The notes under the pieces are model-generated. The model did no database searches. It saw only the letters and a list, made by a program, of their open reading frames with translations, and had not been told where the DNA came from. This document shows, one piece after another, positions 32,651-42,615 of a DNA stretch of 64,000 nucleotides. The translations under genes and the position numbers were made by a program. This DNA comes from Leptospira hartskeerlii (GTDB taxonomy: Bacteria > Spirochaetota > Leptospiria > Leptospirales > Leptospiraceae). The stretch lies in assembly GCF_002811475.1 (NCBI RefSeq), contig NZ_NPDL01000004.1, positions 372,001 through 436,000 of the forward strand, read 5' to 3'. How positions within the stretch are numbered: the first letter of the stretch is position 1; each line of letters begins with the position of its first letter.

Positions 32651-33496
32651 TTGTTCTCCTCCAATCATCCGCAGCGGATTTTTAAAATAGCTGCGGCTCT
32701 TATTCTTTTTCTACTATCCCTACCCGTACTATCCTTCGATACCGAAAGAGAATTGCCAGCTCACGCAGTTCCTCCGGAGCTCGAAGGCGTTGGTCTGGAA
32801 GAAAAATTAGGAAATCATATAGATACCAATTTATCTTTCGTAGATGAACAAGGTAAACAAGTCCGCATAGGCGACTATCTGAAAGAAGGAAAACCACTTC
32901 TTCTTACCTTAGTGTATTATAGATGTCCTACACTTTGCAGTCTTTATCTGAATGAGATCTCAACCGCACTCAAAGAATTGAATTTAGAAGTAGGAAAAGA
33001 ATTCAATTATGTAGCGGTAAGCTTTGATCCGAAAGAAAAACCGGATCTGGCGAAAGCGAAAAAAGAAGTATATGTGAAAGATTATGGAAGAGGGGACGGT
33101 TCCGGCTGGAGTTTTTTAACCGGAAATGATCCGGAAATAAAGGCTTTGTCTTCCAGCTTGGGTTTTACTTACAAATGGAATCCTTATAACGATCAATGGG
33201 TACATGTTTCCGTAGCCTATGTGATCACCCCTGAAGGACAAATTTCCAGGTATTTAAAAGGGATCCCGATGGATGAAAGGACCCTGAGATTATCTCTCGT
33301 AGAGGCTGGAAACGGTAAAATCGGCGATTTGACTGACAGTGTTGCCCTTTTTTGCTTCCAATTTGATCCATCCAAAAATAGGTATACATTATACGCATTC
33401 AATATCATGCGAATCGGCGGTTTTCTAACCGTCCTCGTTCTTGCAGCGTTCTTATTCCGCTTTTGGAAGAAACAAAACTCGTCTAGTACAGTATAA
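32651..33496 (+). CDS. SCO1/SenC copper chaperone
   Basis: A 281-residue thioredoxin-like protein delivering copper to the CuA site of oxidase subunit II. The copper ligands are CPTLC (the CxxxC motif, near residue 95) and the His in WVHVSVAYVI. An N-terminal signal/anchor and a C-terminal helix (IGGFLTVLVLAAFLFRFW) suggest anchoring at both ends with the domain outside the cytoplasm. The start is TTG at 32651. It directly precedes coxB, its expected client. Confidence 0.92.
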   Translation: MFSSNHPQRIFKIAAALILFLLSLPVLSFDTERELPAHAVPPELEGVGLEEKLGNHIDTNLSFVDEQGKQVRIGDYLKEGKPLLLTLVYYRCPTLCSLYLNEISTALKELNLEVGKEFNYVAVSFDPKEKPDLAKAKKEVYVKDYGRGDGSGWSFLTGNDPEIKALSSSLGFTYKWNPYNDQWVHVSVAYVITPEGQISRYLKGIPMDERTLRLSLVEAGNGKIGDLTDSVALFCFQFDPSKNRYTLYAFNIMRIGGFLTVLVLAAFLFRFWKKQNSSSTV

Positions 33497-33522
33497 AAAA
33501 AGGAAGGAGTGATTTCGATCCG

Positions 33523-34548
33523 ATGAACTGGTTCTCTTTTATTACGGCGACAAGCTTCATGCCGGTTCCAGCGACTAAAGAATCGGGAGATGTAGATAAC
33601 CTCTATATCTTTCTTCTTGTTTCGGGCCTTATCTCTTTTATCATTCTCATTGGGGGAATGGTAATATTCATATTCAAGTATAGAAGGAAAACTGAAGACC
33701 AGAAAAGTGCGTATATCACACACAATACTCTTGCTGAGTTTCTTTGGTCCTTTATACCTTTCGTGATCATGATGGTCATCTTCGCTTGGGGATGGAGTGT
33801 ATTTCACGATCTTCGCAGAGTCGGAGAGAAAGGTGATGTTGAGGTTCACGTTACTGCTCGTCAGTGGGCTTGGACTTTCAAATATGCGAATGATATCGAG
33901 ATCAATAGCCCTAGCGATAAAAAGTTAGTGGAGAATGACCCGGATTCTACTCTTCTCAAACCTGAGATCGTAGTAGTTCCAGTTGGTAAAACCATTCGTT
34001 TCATTCTTACTTCTGATGATGTTTTACATAGCTTCTATGTTCCTGCATTCAGGAACAAAATGGATGCGGTTCCAGGCAGAAGAACTACTTTCACTTTCAC
34101 TCCGATCGAGAAAGGGGACTTCACAGTATTCTGTACTGAATATTGCGGAACTAAGCACTCCAATATGATGGCTACGATTCGTGTGGTGGACGGAGAGCAA
34201 TTCGCTGCTTGGCAGGCTGAAAAACTCGCTGCTTCTGCTGGCGCAAGCAACAAGGGACCTGCAGAAAGAGGTGAAGCTCTTTTCAAAGGAAGCCTTGGGT
34301 GTGGCGGTTGTCACTCCATCGACGGATCCAGGATTGTTGGACCTACCTTCAAAGGTCTTTATGGTAATAAGAGAGACTTCGCAGATGGATCTTCCGTAAC
34401 TGCGGACGACGCTTATATCAAACAATCCATCCTTGTTCCAACAGCTAAGATTGTAGCTGGATACCCTCCTGCGATGTCTTCTTTCCAAGGAAGGATCAAA
34501 GAGGACGAGATCAAGGACATCATCGAATTCATTAAGACGCTTAAATAG
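33523..34548 (+). CDS. coxB: Cytochrome c oxidase subunit II with fused cytochrome c domain (caa3 type)
   Basis: A 341-residue subunit that accepts electrons through CuA. Two N-terminal helices precede the cupredoxin domain; its CuA ligands sit in [12 protein letters not shown] plus an upstream His ([10 protein letters not shown]). After about residue 245 a c-type cytochrome domain follows with heme motif CGGCH and a later Met ligand ([10 protein letters not shown]). The fusion defines a caa3-type oxidase. GGAAGGAG lies a few bases upstream. The next gene, coxA, starts 12 bp on. Confidence 0.96.
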   Translation: MNWFSFITATSFMPVPATKESGDVDNLYIFLLVSGLISFIILIGGMVIFIFKYRRKTEDQKSAYITHNTLAEFLWSFIPFVIMMVIFAWGWSVFHDLRRVGEKGDVEVHVTARQWAWTFKYANDIEINSPSDKKLVENDPDSTLLKPEIVVVPVGKTIRFILTSDDVLHSFYVPAFRNKMDAVPGRRTTFTFTPIEKGDFTVFCTEYCGTKHSNMMATIRVVDGEQFAAWQAEKLAASAGASNKGPAERGEALFKGSLGCGGCHSIDGSRIVGPTFKGLYGNKRDFADGSSVTADDAYIKQSILVPTAKIVAGYPPAMSSFQGRIKEDEIKDIIEFIKTLK

Positions 34549-34559
34549 GATTACGGACA

Positions 34560-36143
34560 ATGGCCCACGAGCAACATAATTACCTGAATCACCAAAAGGG
34601 GATTTGGTCCTGGCTTACGACCTTAGATCATAAGCGTATCGGGATCATGTACTTTGTCGCGATCATGAGCTTCTTCTTTTTAGGAGGAGTTTTCGCTCTA
34701 TTAGTTCGCGCAGAATTATTCACACCTGGAAAAACCCTTTTTTCCGCAGACGTTTATAACAGAATGATGACCTACCATGGAGCCATTATGGTGTTCATGG
34801 TGATCGTTCCTGGTATTCCTGCAATTTTCGGAAACTTCGTTCTTCCGATCATGATAGGAGCAAAAGACGTAGCTTTCCCAAGATTGAACCTAATGAGCTG
34901 GTACATGCTGATGATCGGAGCTATGATCACTGGATCCACTCTGTTCATGCAAAACGTAGATACTGGTTGGACCTTCTATACTCCATATTCTTCCATTAAA
35001 ACCGGAATGGGTGTGATCCCGATGGTTCTTGGAGTTTTCATTATTGGATTCTCCTCCATTTTAACCGGTTTGAACTTCATCGTTACCACTCATAAATTGA
35101 GAGCGCCTGGAATGACCATGAACAGAATTCCTCTCATGGTTTGGGCGCTTTATTCGACTGCGATTCTGCAAGTATTGGCAACTCCAGTTCTTGCGATCAC
35201 TCTGCTTCTTCTTATCGCAGAGAAAGCTCTCGGAGTGGGGATTTTCGATCCTCAGTTGGGAGGAGATCCTGTGCTATTCCAGCACTTCTTCTGGTTCTAT
35301 TCCCACCCTGCGGTTTATATCATGATCCTTCCTGCGATGGGAGTGATTTCCGAGTTAGTTGCCACTTACTCTCGTAAGGTCATCTTCGGATACACTGCAA
35401 TTGCTTACTCTTCCTTAGCGATCGCCGGGGTTTCCTTCTTAGTTTGGGGACACCATATGTTCGTTTCTGGACAATCAGAGTTCGCGGGAATTCTGTTCTC
35501 CTTTATCACAATGTTGGTAGGGGTTCCTACAGCTATCAAATTGTTTAACTGGATCTCAACAATGTATAAAGGAAGTATCCGTTTGGATGCTCCTATGTTG
35601 TTCGCTATCGGGTTCATGTTCTTATTCACCATTGGTGGATTGACCGGAGTCTATTTGGCTTCTACCGGTATGGATGTTCACTTCCACGATACTTACTTCG
35701 TGGTAGCTCACTTCCACTATGTGATGGTTGGTGGAACTCTGATGGCTCTTATGGGGGCGCTGATCTACTGGTTCCCTAAAGTTACCGGAAAAATTTATAG
35801 CGACCTACTCGGAAGAATTGCCTGGGTCTTTATCTTCACCGGATTTAACGTTACCTTCTTCCCTCAATTCATTTTGGGAAATATGGGAATGCCTCGTAGA
35901 TACTACGACTATCTTCCAACATTCACAGAATTGAACCAAATGTCTACTTTCGGATCTTGGTTGATCGGAACAGGATTCTTAGTCGGACTTTTCGGAGTGT
36001 TCCACGCACTTCTGAAAGGAAAAGAAGCAGGCAATAATCCATTTGGAGGAAAAACTTTGGAATGGACCATTCCTTCTCCTCCTCCACACGAAAACTTTGA
36101 CAAGACCCCAGTAATTTCCGGAGGGCCATATGAGTACCGCTAA
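34560..36143 (+). CDS. coxA: Cytochrome c oxidase subunit I (A2-type)
   Basis: The 527-residue catalytic subunit reduces oxygen at the heme a3-CuB centre and pumps protons. Twelve helices are expected. Ligand motifs are visible: WGHHMFVSG for CuB, and [13 protein letters not shown] for heme a3 and heme a. Helix VI reads [15 protein letters not shown]: the Glu of A1-type oxidases is replaced and a YS pair precedes HP, as in A2-type enzymes such as those of Thermus and Rhodothermus. It overlaps coxC by 14 bp. Confidence 0.97.
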   Translation: MAHEQHNYLNHQKGIWSWLTTLDHKRIGIMYFVAIMSFFFLGGVFALLVRAELFTPGKTLFSADVYNRMMTYHGAIMVFMVIVPGIPAIFGNFVLPIMIGAKDVAFPRLNLMSWYMLMIGAMITGSTLFMQNVDTGWTFYTPYSSIKTGMGVIPMVLGVFIIGFSSILTGLNFIVTTHKLRAPGMTMNRIPLMVWALYSTAILQVLATPVLAITLLLLIAEKALGVGIFDPQLGGDPVLFQHFFWFYSHPAVYIMILPAMGVISELVATYSRKVIFGYTAIAYSSLAIAGVSFLVWGHHMFVSGQSEFAGILFSFITMLVGVPTAIKLFNWISTMYKGSIRLDAPMLFAIGFMFLFTIGGLTGVYLASTGMDVHFHDTYFVVAHFHYVMVGGTLMALMGALIYWFPKVTGKIYSDLLGRIAWVFIFTGFNVTFFPQFILGNMGMPRRYYDYLPTFTELNQMSTFGSWLIGTGFLVGLFGVFHALLKGKEAGNNPFGGKTLEWTIPSPPPHENFDKTPVISGGPYEYR

Positions 36144-36909
36144 TCACACAGGTGGTTTTCATCACGCACATCATTTCAATAGCTTAGAGCATCAGTACGA
36201 TACTTCTAAACAAGGGATCTGGTTATTCCTTGTTACGGAAATCCTAATGTTCGGTGGATTATTTGTGGCTTACGCCATCTACCATTCTTTGTATCCTCAG
36301 GTTTTCCATGCAGGAAGTAAGCAGCTTTCCGTGGTCTTGGGCGCAGTGAACACAGTTGTTCTTCTTTTCAGCTCCTTCACTATGGCGCTTGGAATTAACT
36401 ATGTGCAAAGAGGAATGAAAAATAAAGCGATCATCGCTCTTGCGGTGACTATCGCTTGCGCTGCGATCTTCATGGTCGTAAAGTTTTTCGAATATACTCA
36501 TAAGTTCCACGTAGGTACAGTTCCTGGAAAATACGCTTACACAGAAGAGTTAAGCGCTTCCGGTGAGAAGGTAACCAAAGTTGGTGCTCTACTTGCTGAA
36601 GCTAACAAACTTAGCGTAGCAGAAAGAGAACACAAACTTCATCTGGACGAAACTGAATACGAGCACCTGACTCTTTTGGAAAAAACCAAAAACTGGCCTT
36701 TGTTTTTCGGATTCTATTTCGTAATGTCCGGTATTCACGGTTTGCACGTTCTTGCAGGTGCGTTCTTGATTTTCTGGGTACTTTTGAAAGTAATCAAAAA
36801 TCAAGTTGGTCCTGAATATTACACTCCTGTAGAAGGTGTGGGTCTATTCTGGCACGTGGTGGACTTGATCTGGATTTACCTTTTTCCTCTTCTTTATCTG
36901 GTGGGATAA
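36130..36909 (+). CDS. coxC: Cytochrome c oxidase subunit III
   Basis: A 259-residue membrane subunit. [28 protein letters not shown] is the usual N-terminus of the short, caa3-associated subunit III, and [16 protein letters not shown] plus [18 protein letters not shown] mark the final helices. A polar insertion of about 65 residues (roughly 125-190) between two helices is longer than usual. It starts inside the end of coxA and is followed by a strong terminator. Confidence 0.93.
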   Translation: MSTANHTGGFHHAHHFNSLEHQYDTSKQGIWLFLVTEILMFGGLFVAYAIYHSLYPQVFHAGSKQLSVVLGAVNTVVLLFSSFTMALGINYVQRGMKNKAIIALAVTIACAAIFMVVKFFEYTHKFHVGTVPGKYAYTEELSASGEKVTKVGALLAEANKLSVAEREHKLHLDETEYEHLTLLEKTKNWPLFFGFYFVMSGIHGLHVLAGAFLIFWVLLKVIKNQVGPEYYTPVEGVGLFWHVVDLIWIYLFPLLYLVG

Positions 36910-36948
36910 GGTTAAGTCACAAGCAAGCGACCGAAAGGTTTGCTGCAA

Positions 36949-36979
36949 AAAAGCCGGGGGTTATCCTCCGGCTTTTTTA
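36949..36979 (+). terminator. Rho-independent terminator of the oxidase operon
   Basis: AAGCCGGGGG (36951-36960) pairs with CCTCCGGCTT (36965-36974), followed by a run of T. It lies 40 bp after the coxC stop. Confidence 0.88.
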
Positions 36980-37070
36980 TTTTCTGCCCTGAACTGCCGC
37001 TTAAAAAAACTGCAAAGAAACGGCGAATTCTGCCGATATTTGAGAAGAGACAGGTTTTCCCGGACGCAAT

Positions 37071-37715
37071 ATGCAAAATATAGATTATTCCAGAAGACTG
37101 AGACAATCCGGAACCAGAGGTTCCTCCCCACGTCAGGGAGAGTCTTTTCCAACCGTGCAAACAATCCAGCATGTGCGAGGAGGAAATTCTCCAATCCGTT
37201 CTTTTCCAAGTTCCAGATCTATCTTTTTGGTTTTAGTGGGAGCCATTTCACTTTTTACGGGCGGTGTAGTTGTCGGTCTTAGGCTGGATCAGAAGGAGCA
37301 GGCGTTTGCTCAGAACGAAACTCAGTCTTTTTATAATGCAGGAAAAAGTGTAAGAACGGAACAATCCGTAGAAGAGAGAGAAAATTCTTCTTCGGAAACA
37401 GTAAGTTCTACTACGATCGAAAATTCTCCTTCCAATTCCAATCGGAATCCTGGGCTCAAATTCCCGGCCAGATCGGATAAGGAAAATTATTTCCTATCTA
37501 TCCCGACCGAAGATTCGGTTGAGGCGATGGAAATTGGAAAAAAATTGCTAAGAGCAAAACCTGAGTTCCAAGGAAGATTTTTCAGGTCTAAAGACGGTGA
37601 ATTATTCCTAGGATATTTTTATGGAAAGGAAGAAGCTACCAAGGCTCTAGATTCCATTCGTCCTCTGAACGATCCAATTTTTCACAAAACTTCCATTCAC
37701 AAACTTCAATTTTGA
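37071..37715 (+). CDS. Membrane-anchored SPOR-like protein
   Basis: A 214-residue protein. An Arg/Ser-rich cytoplasmic N-terminus of about 48 residues precedes one helix (SIFLVLVGAISLFTGGVVVGL). A Ser/Glu/Asn-rich, probably disordered linker follows, then a compact domain of about 75 residues (YFLSIPTEDSVEAMEIGKKLL, then YFYGKEEATKALDSIRPL) with the pattern of a SPOR peptidoglycan-binding domain. A role in cell division or envelope attachment is inferred from that layout. It is transcribed alone between the oxidase terminator and the carD promoter. Confidence 0.68.
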   Translation: MQNIDYSRRLRQSGTRGSSPRQGESFPTVQTIQHVRGGNSPIRSFPSSRSIFLVLVGAISLFTGGVVVGLRLDQKEQAFAQNETQSFYNAGKSVRTEQSVEERENSSSETVSSTTIENSPSNSNRNPGLKFPARSDKENYFLSIPTEDSVEAMEIGKKLLRAKPEFQGRFFRSKDGELFLGYFYGKEEATKALDSIRPLNDPIFHKTSIHKLQF

Positions 37716-37764
37716 TCCGAACTTTCGAACTAAGTTCAGTATCGAGCGTTTACTCATTTTTTCC

Positions 37765-37792
37765 TTGACTTTGCCTCAAAATTTGCTATATT
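37765..37792 (+). promoter_or_regulatory. Sigma-70-type promoter for carD
   Basis: TTGACT (37765-37770), a 16-bp spacer and TATATT (37787-37792) lie 36 bp upstream of the carD start codon. Both hexamers are close to consensus. Confidence 0.7.
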
Positions 37793-37827
37793 TTTGGGCA
37801 GAGTTTTAACGGAAGTCTTAATACTAA

Positions 37828-38391
37828 TTGGCTGGCAAAAAGAAACAATCTGGCTACGATCATGGCGTAGGCGACTACGTCGTATATCCGATCCACGGGG
37901 TAGGTGAAATCACCGAAATCTCCAAAAAGGTTATCCTGGGAAAGAAAAAAGAGTGCTACGTAATGGAAATCCAGGGTAGCAAGATGAAGGTGATGATCCC
38001 GGTCGATAAAGCAAAGCAGGTCGGAATTCGACCGATTATCGACAAGAAGGATATCAAAAAAGTTATCAATCTACTCAAGAAAGACGAGGTCGATACTGAA
38101 GAGGACTGGAAGATCAGGTACCAAAACAACCTGAACAAAATAAAGTCCGGATCGATCTTCGAAGTGGCGGATGTGTGCAGGAATTTATTCCGCAGGGCAA
38201 ACGGTAAAGAACTGTCCATCATGGAACGTAAATTGTACGAAAGTGCGTACAATCTAGTAAAGATGGAAGTCGCCCTAAGCAAAGGAGTTTCCCAAGAAGA
38301 AGCTGGGAACCTTGTGTCAGATGTTCTAGCTAGTACATTTGCTCCGGGAGAAAGAGTTCCCGTAGCTGCAGTCGACGTAGACGAAGAATAG
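37828..38391 (+). CDS. CarD/CdnL-family transcription regulator
   Basis: A 187-residue protein that should bind the RNA polymerase beta subunit and stabilise open promoter complexes, especially at rRNA promoters. The N-terminal RNAP-interaction domain starts with [14 protein letters not shown] (residues 15-28), and the C-terminal helical domain includes [18 protein letters not shown]. The start is TTG at 37828. A sigma-70 promoter lies immediately upstream, and a membrane PIN/TRAM protein follows, a pairing common in other phyla. Confidence 0.93.
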   Translation: MAGKKKQSGYDHGVGDYVVYPIHGVGEITEISKKVILGKKKECYVMEIQGSKMKVMIPVDKAKQVGIRPIIDKKDIKKVINLLKKDEVDTEEDWKIRYQNNLNKIKSGSIFEVADVCRNLFRRANGKELSIMERKLYESAYNLVKMEVALSKGVSQEEAGNLVSDVLASTFAPGERVPVAAVDVDEE

Positions 38392-38432
38392 TTTCCGATA
38401 AAACTCGAATCTTATTATAAAGGATTTGAGTT

Positions 38433-39698
38433 ATGGCGTATTTTTATAAAGGTCTAACGGCCGTCCTACTCTCCTTAGTGTCGTTCTTTGTAACGCAAAA
38501 ACAAACTCAAGAGTTTGTATTTTCGGGCTCTAGTGCAGGGCTTGTACTCGTAATTTCTCTCGTACTTTTGTTCGGTGAAACTAAACTATTTCCAAAACTT
38601 CGCGGAGACGTTATTTTTTGTGTAGGCGTGGGTGCGTTATTAGGATTCGCCCTAGCATGGTTTATCGGAACGATTATCCGATTTGAGGAATTGAATCTTG
38701 CATTGTACCTGATCCTAGGTCTTTTCGGAGCTAGAGCAGGTAAGTCTTTTGCAAAAGAACCTGGCCTTTCCGTATTCGGAGGCGGCGGGGGAGGACCTAC
38801 TTCTTTAGTAGATCCATTCGGCGTAGCTTCTATCGGTAAAGATGAAGTCAGAGATAAAATTCTAGATACTTCTGTTGTTATCGACGGAAGAATATTAGAT
38901 ATTGCTGATACACATTTTATCGATGGTCCTCTCATTCTTCCTAACTTCGTATTAAGAGAGATTCAGCTAATCAGTGATTCTTCCGATCCGATCAAAAGAG
39001 CAAGAGGACGCCGCGGTTTGGAGATGTTGAACAAACTCCAAAGAAAAGGTTCCATCGAAGTTAAGATCACTTACAAAGATTATTCTGACACTAGAGAAGT
39101 GGATGCTAAGTTGATTAAACTAGCAAGAGACACCGGTGGAAAGATCGTGACTAACGACTTCAACTTGAACAAAGTTGCCGAACTCCAGGGAGTAAAAGTT
39201 CTTAACCTGAACACCTTGGCTAACGCATTAAAACCGGTTGTTCTTCCTGGAGAGGAATTGGCTATCCAAGTCATCAAAGAAGGAAAAGACGAAAACCAAG
39301 GTATCGGTTATCTAGAAGACGGAACCATGGTAGTGATAGAAAACGGCGGACATTTAGTTGGAAAAGAAGTGAAAGTTACCGTTACTTCTATTATTCAAAC
39401 TGCTGCCGGAAAAATGATATTCACCAAAGCTAATGGAAATAGCGGTTTTGATAAAGGTGAACGCGCCCCTGAAAAAGAAAACAGAGGTGGTGGTAAAGGC
39501 GGAGAACGCGGAGAAGATCGTGGAAATAGATACGATCGTGGGGACCGAGGAAACGAGGAAAGAGGTAACCGTAAAGATTACCAAAATAAAAACCAAAATC
39601 GCGGCAATTACCAGGACAGAGGCGATAAAAACGAGAATAAGGGAGATGATTTCGGAAATCGTAAAGACTTCCAAGATCAACAGCAGCAACAACAGTAA
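38433..39698 (+). CDS. Membrane PIN/TRAM-domain protein (YacL-like) with RGG-like tail
   Basis: A 421-residue protein. Four N-terminal helices (residues 1-100) precede a PIN-fold nuclease domain (145-270) with acidic residues Asp145 ([10 protein letters not shown]), Asp151 and Asp in [17 protein letters not shown] nucleic-acid-binding domain covers about 280-340 ([14 protein letters not shown]). From residue 345 the sequence is low complexity: RGG-like and Asn/Asp/Lys-rich, ending in seven Gln. YacL proteins normally stop after TRAM, so this tail is an addition. I infer a membrane-tethered RNA-acting protein. It is cotranscribed with carD. Confidence 0.88.
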   Translation: MAYFYKGLTAVLLSLVSFFVTQKQTQEFVFSGSSAGLVLVISLVLLFGETKLFPKLRGDVIFCVGVGALLGFALAWFIGTIIRFEELNLALYLILGLFGARAGKSFAKEPGLSVFGGGGGGPTSLVDPFGVASIGKDEVRDKILDTSVVIDGRILDIADTHFIDGPLILPNFVLREIQLISDSSDPIKRARGRRGLEMLNKLQRKGSIEVKITYKDYSDTREVDAKLIKLARDTGGKIVTNDFNLNKVAELQGVKVLNLNTLANALKPVVLPGEELAIQVIKEGKDENQGIGYLEDGTMVVIENGGHLVGKEVKVTVTSIIQTAAGKMIFTKANGNSGFDKGERAPEKENRGGGKGGERGEDRGNRYDRGDRGNEERGNRKDYQNKNQNRGNYQDRGDKNENKGDDFGNRKDFQDQQQQQQ

Positions 39699-39724
39699 TA
39701 ACCGGTCGCTAAAGTGACAGAATA

Positions 39725-39761
39725 CGGGTCGGATTTAGGAATTGCCTTCAAATTCGACCCG
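39725..39761. promoter_or_regulatory. Stem-loop in the pckA leader region
   Basis: CGGGTCGGATTT (39725-39736) pairs with AAATTCGACCCG (39750-39761), 11 of 12 positions. No T-run follows, so simple termination is unlikely. It lies 65 bp upstream of the pckA ATG and could be an operator or a leader structure. Confidence 0.4.
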
Positions 39762-39826
39762 GTTCCGAATTGACGGTATCCTCACCCGAAAAAAAATCGA
39801 AATACGATCTCAATAAGGAGAGCCAA

Positions 39827-41425
<1,599 letters not shown>

Positions 41426-41453
41426 GGTTCTTAAAAAGTCGGATCTATTTCCG

Positions 41454-41490
41454 GAGGAGTAAGTGGGATTTCCCCTTACTCCTTTTTTAT
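41454..41490 (+). terminator. Rho-independent terminator of pckA
   Basis: GGAGTAAG (41456-41463) pairs with CTTACTCC (41475-41482), extended inward by GGG/CCC, and is followed by six T. Confidence 0.88.
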
Positions 41491-41513
41491 GTCCTCACGG
41501 TTTCGGTAAGTTG

Positions 41514-41540
41514 TTGACAAGCCGTTGTGCGGCGCATAAT
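41514..41540 (+). promoter_or_regulatory. Promoter of the phasin-like gene
   Basis: A perfect TTGACA (41514-41519) is followed after 15 bp by CATAAT (41535-41540). The ATG at 41569 lies 28 bp downstream. Confidence 0.65.
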
Positions 41541-41568
41541 CATCATACAATACATAGGGATCAAAAGC

Positions 41569-41835
41569 ATGGAAAAGGAAATTAAAGAAGCACTGAATTT
41601 CGCGATTGGAGCGGCAAAAACCCTGAGGGAACAAGCGGACAGTATTCTTTTAAAAGTGGAAAAAGAATTTAAAGAGCTCTCCGCAAAAGGTTCTCAGGAC
41701 CAAAGCGAAGTTGCAAACAATCTTAGAAAGTATATCGAAGATGCATTACGTTCCGTGGAAGGTCTTGCTGGACAAGTTAATTCTAAAGTAGAAGAAGCAA
41801 AAAAAGAATTCGGTAAGAAAAACTCTAACGACTAA
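41569..41835 (+). CDS. Small phasin-like helical protein
   Basis: An 88-residue, highly charged protein from the ATG at 41569, with AGGGA eight bases upstream. The heptad-like pattern (ALNFAIGAAKTLREQADSIL, then LRKYIEDALRSVEGLAGQVN) predicts a long amphipathic helical hairpin, as in phasins or PhaF/PhaI-like proteins that coat polyhydroxyalkanoate granules. No PHA synthase is in the window, so the granule role is unproven. The near-consensus promoter suggests strong expression. Confidence 0.68.
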   Translation: MEKEIKEALNFAIGAAKTLREQADSILLKVEKEFKELSAKGSQDQSEVANNLRKYIEDALRSVEGLAGQVNSKVEEAKKEFGKKNSND

Positions 41836-41895
41836 GATCTTATATCTTTTCGTTTACAACCTTCCCCATTAAATCCAAATCGCTTTTCAAAATTT

Positions 41896-42612
41896 TCAAA
41901 GCCTGGGATCATCCGATTCCAGGCCTAACCATTTCGCCAATCTTTCCTTGAAAGAAATTGGAGGCGGACTTTCCATATCCAGCTCGAAAGAAGTATTCCA
42001 TAAGGAGATATTCTGTTCGAATTTGATCTCTAGGATTTTAAGAATAGTTTCTCTTGAATTGGTAAACCATTCGGAAGAAGGTATCCCTTTTTCCGTCAGA
42101 TAACCTTCTATCAGATCTATACTTCTATAATCAGAAGAAAGAGAAGAATAAGAAAAGGAATCATCTGCAAATTCGGAGAATATATTCTCCCATTCATCCG
42201 CAAAATTTCTTTCTTTGTTCCTACAATCGTAAGCTTGGCAGATGGACGCTCCATAAAAGGAATAATTCTGGCTACGCGGATCTCCGGTATAAACTGGATG
42301 GATCATACATCCGATCCTGCTTCTGACTTTGATCTCCGGAGAAGTTCCGCTTACTTCTTCCGAAAGCATTCCTAAAAAGGGACAGTTATAGGTGAGTGGG
42401 TCCTTCTTTACGTAATTTTTTTCTGCCTCTTCTCTTACCTTTCTGAATTCCGCCATAGTATATGGTTTGGAAAAGTCTACGGAGTTTTTAAAGGTTTCTG
42501 TCCTTTCTTTTAAAACAGTTCTGAATTGGTCAGGTTTTAATTCTAGATTAAATAATCCGCAGCAGGCTCCACAGGAAAACGGAACGTTTGCAGAAGGTTG
42601 GCAAAGCCCCAC
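41896..42612 (-). CDS. Cysteine-rich protein (YkgJ-like) at the end of the CHAT operon
   Basis: A 238-residue protein with a dispersed cysteine set: CGACC near residue 14, CPFLG near 77, GCMIHP near 101 and CQAYDC near 125. The set resembles YkgJ-type (UPF0153) metal- or Fe-S-binding proteins. It starts with GTG three bases after the CHAT gene stop, so it belongs to the same transcript. The C-terminal half is not recognised. A redox or metal-sensing or maturation role is conceivable only from the cysteines. Confidence 0.7.
   Translation of the reverse strand: MGLCQPSANVPFSCGACCGLFNLELKPDQFRTVLKERTETFKNSVDFSKPYTMAEFRKVREEAEKNYVKKDPLTYNCPFLGMLSEEVSGTSPEIKVRSRIGCMIHPVYTGDPRSQNYSFYGASICQAYDCRNKERNFADEWENIFSEFADDSFSYSSLSSDYRSIDLIEGYLTEKGIPSSEWFTNSRETILKILEIKFEQNISLWNTSFELDMESPPPISFKERLAKWLGLESDDPRL
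41901..41924 (-). terminator. Possible terminator of the sigma-CHAT operon
   Basis: GCCTGG (41901-41906) pairs with CCAGGC (41919-41924), overlapping the last codons of the Cys-rich gene. On the minus strand the stem is followed by TTTGAAAATTTT, a broken T-tract. Confidence 0.5.
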
Positions 42613-42615
42613 TAC

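Noticed and set aside
32314..32664. 116-codon minus-strand frame over the 52-residue oxidase-linked gene
   Set aside because: The plus-strand 52-codon frame has a good ribosome-binding site, a clean membrane helix and correct operon position; the antisense frame has none of these.
33217..33849. 210-codon antisense frame across SCO1 and coxB
   Set aside because: Spans two well-supported genes and their junction; no recognisable domain.
34024..34560. 178-codon antisense frame in coxB
   Set aside because: Shadow of the CuA and cytochrome c coding region; Ser/Arg-rich, no family features.
39354..39692. 112-codon antisense and 94-codon plus-strand alternate frames over the RGG-like tail
   Set aside because: Both arise from the low-complexity tail of the PIN/TRAM gene, giving runs of Val/Ile/Thr/Lys without start signals.
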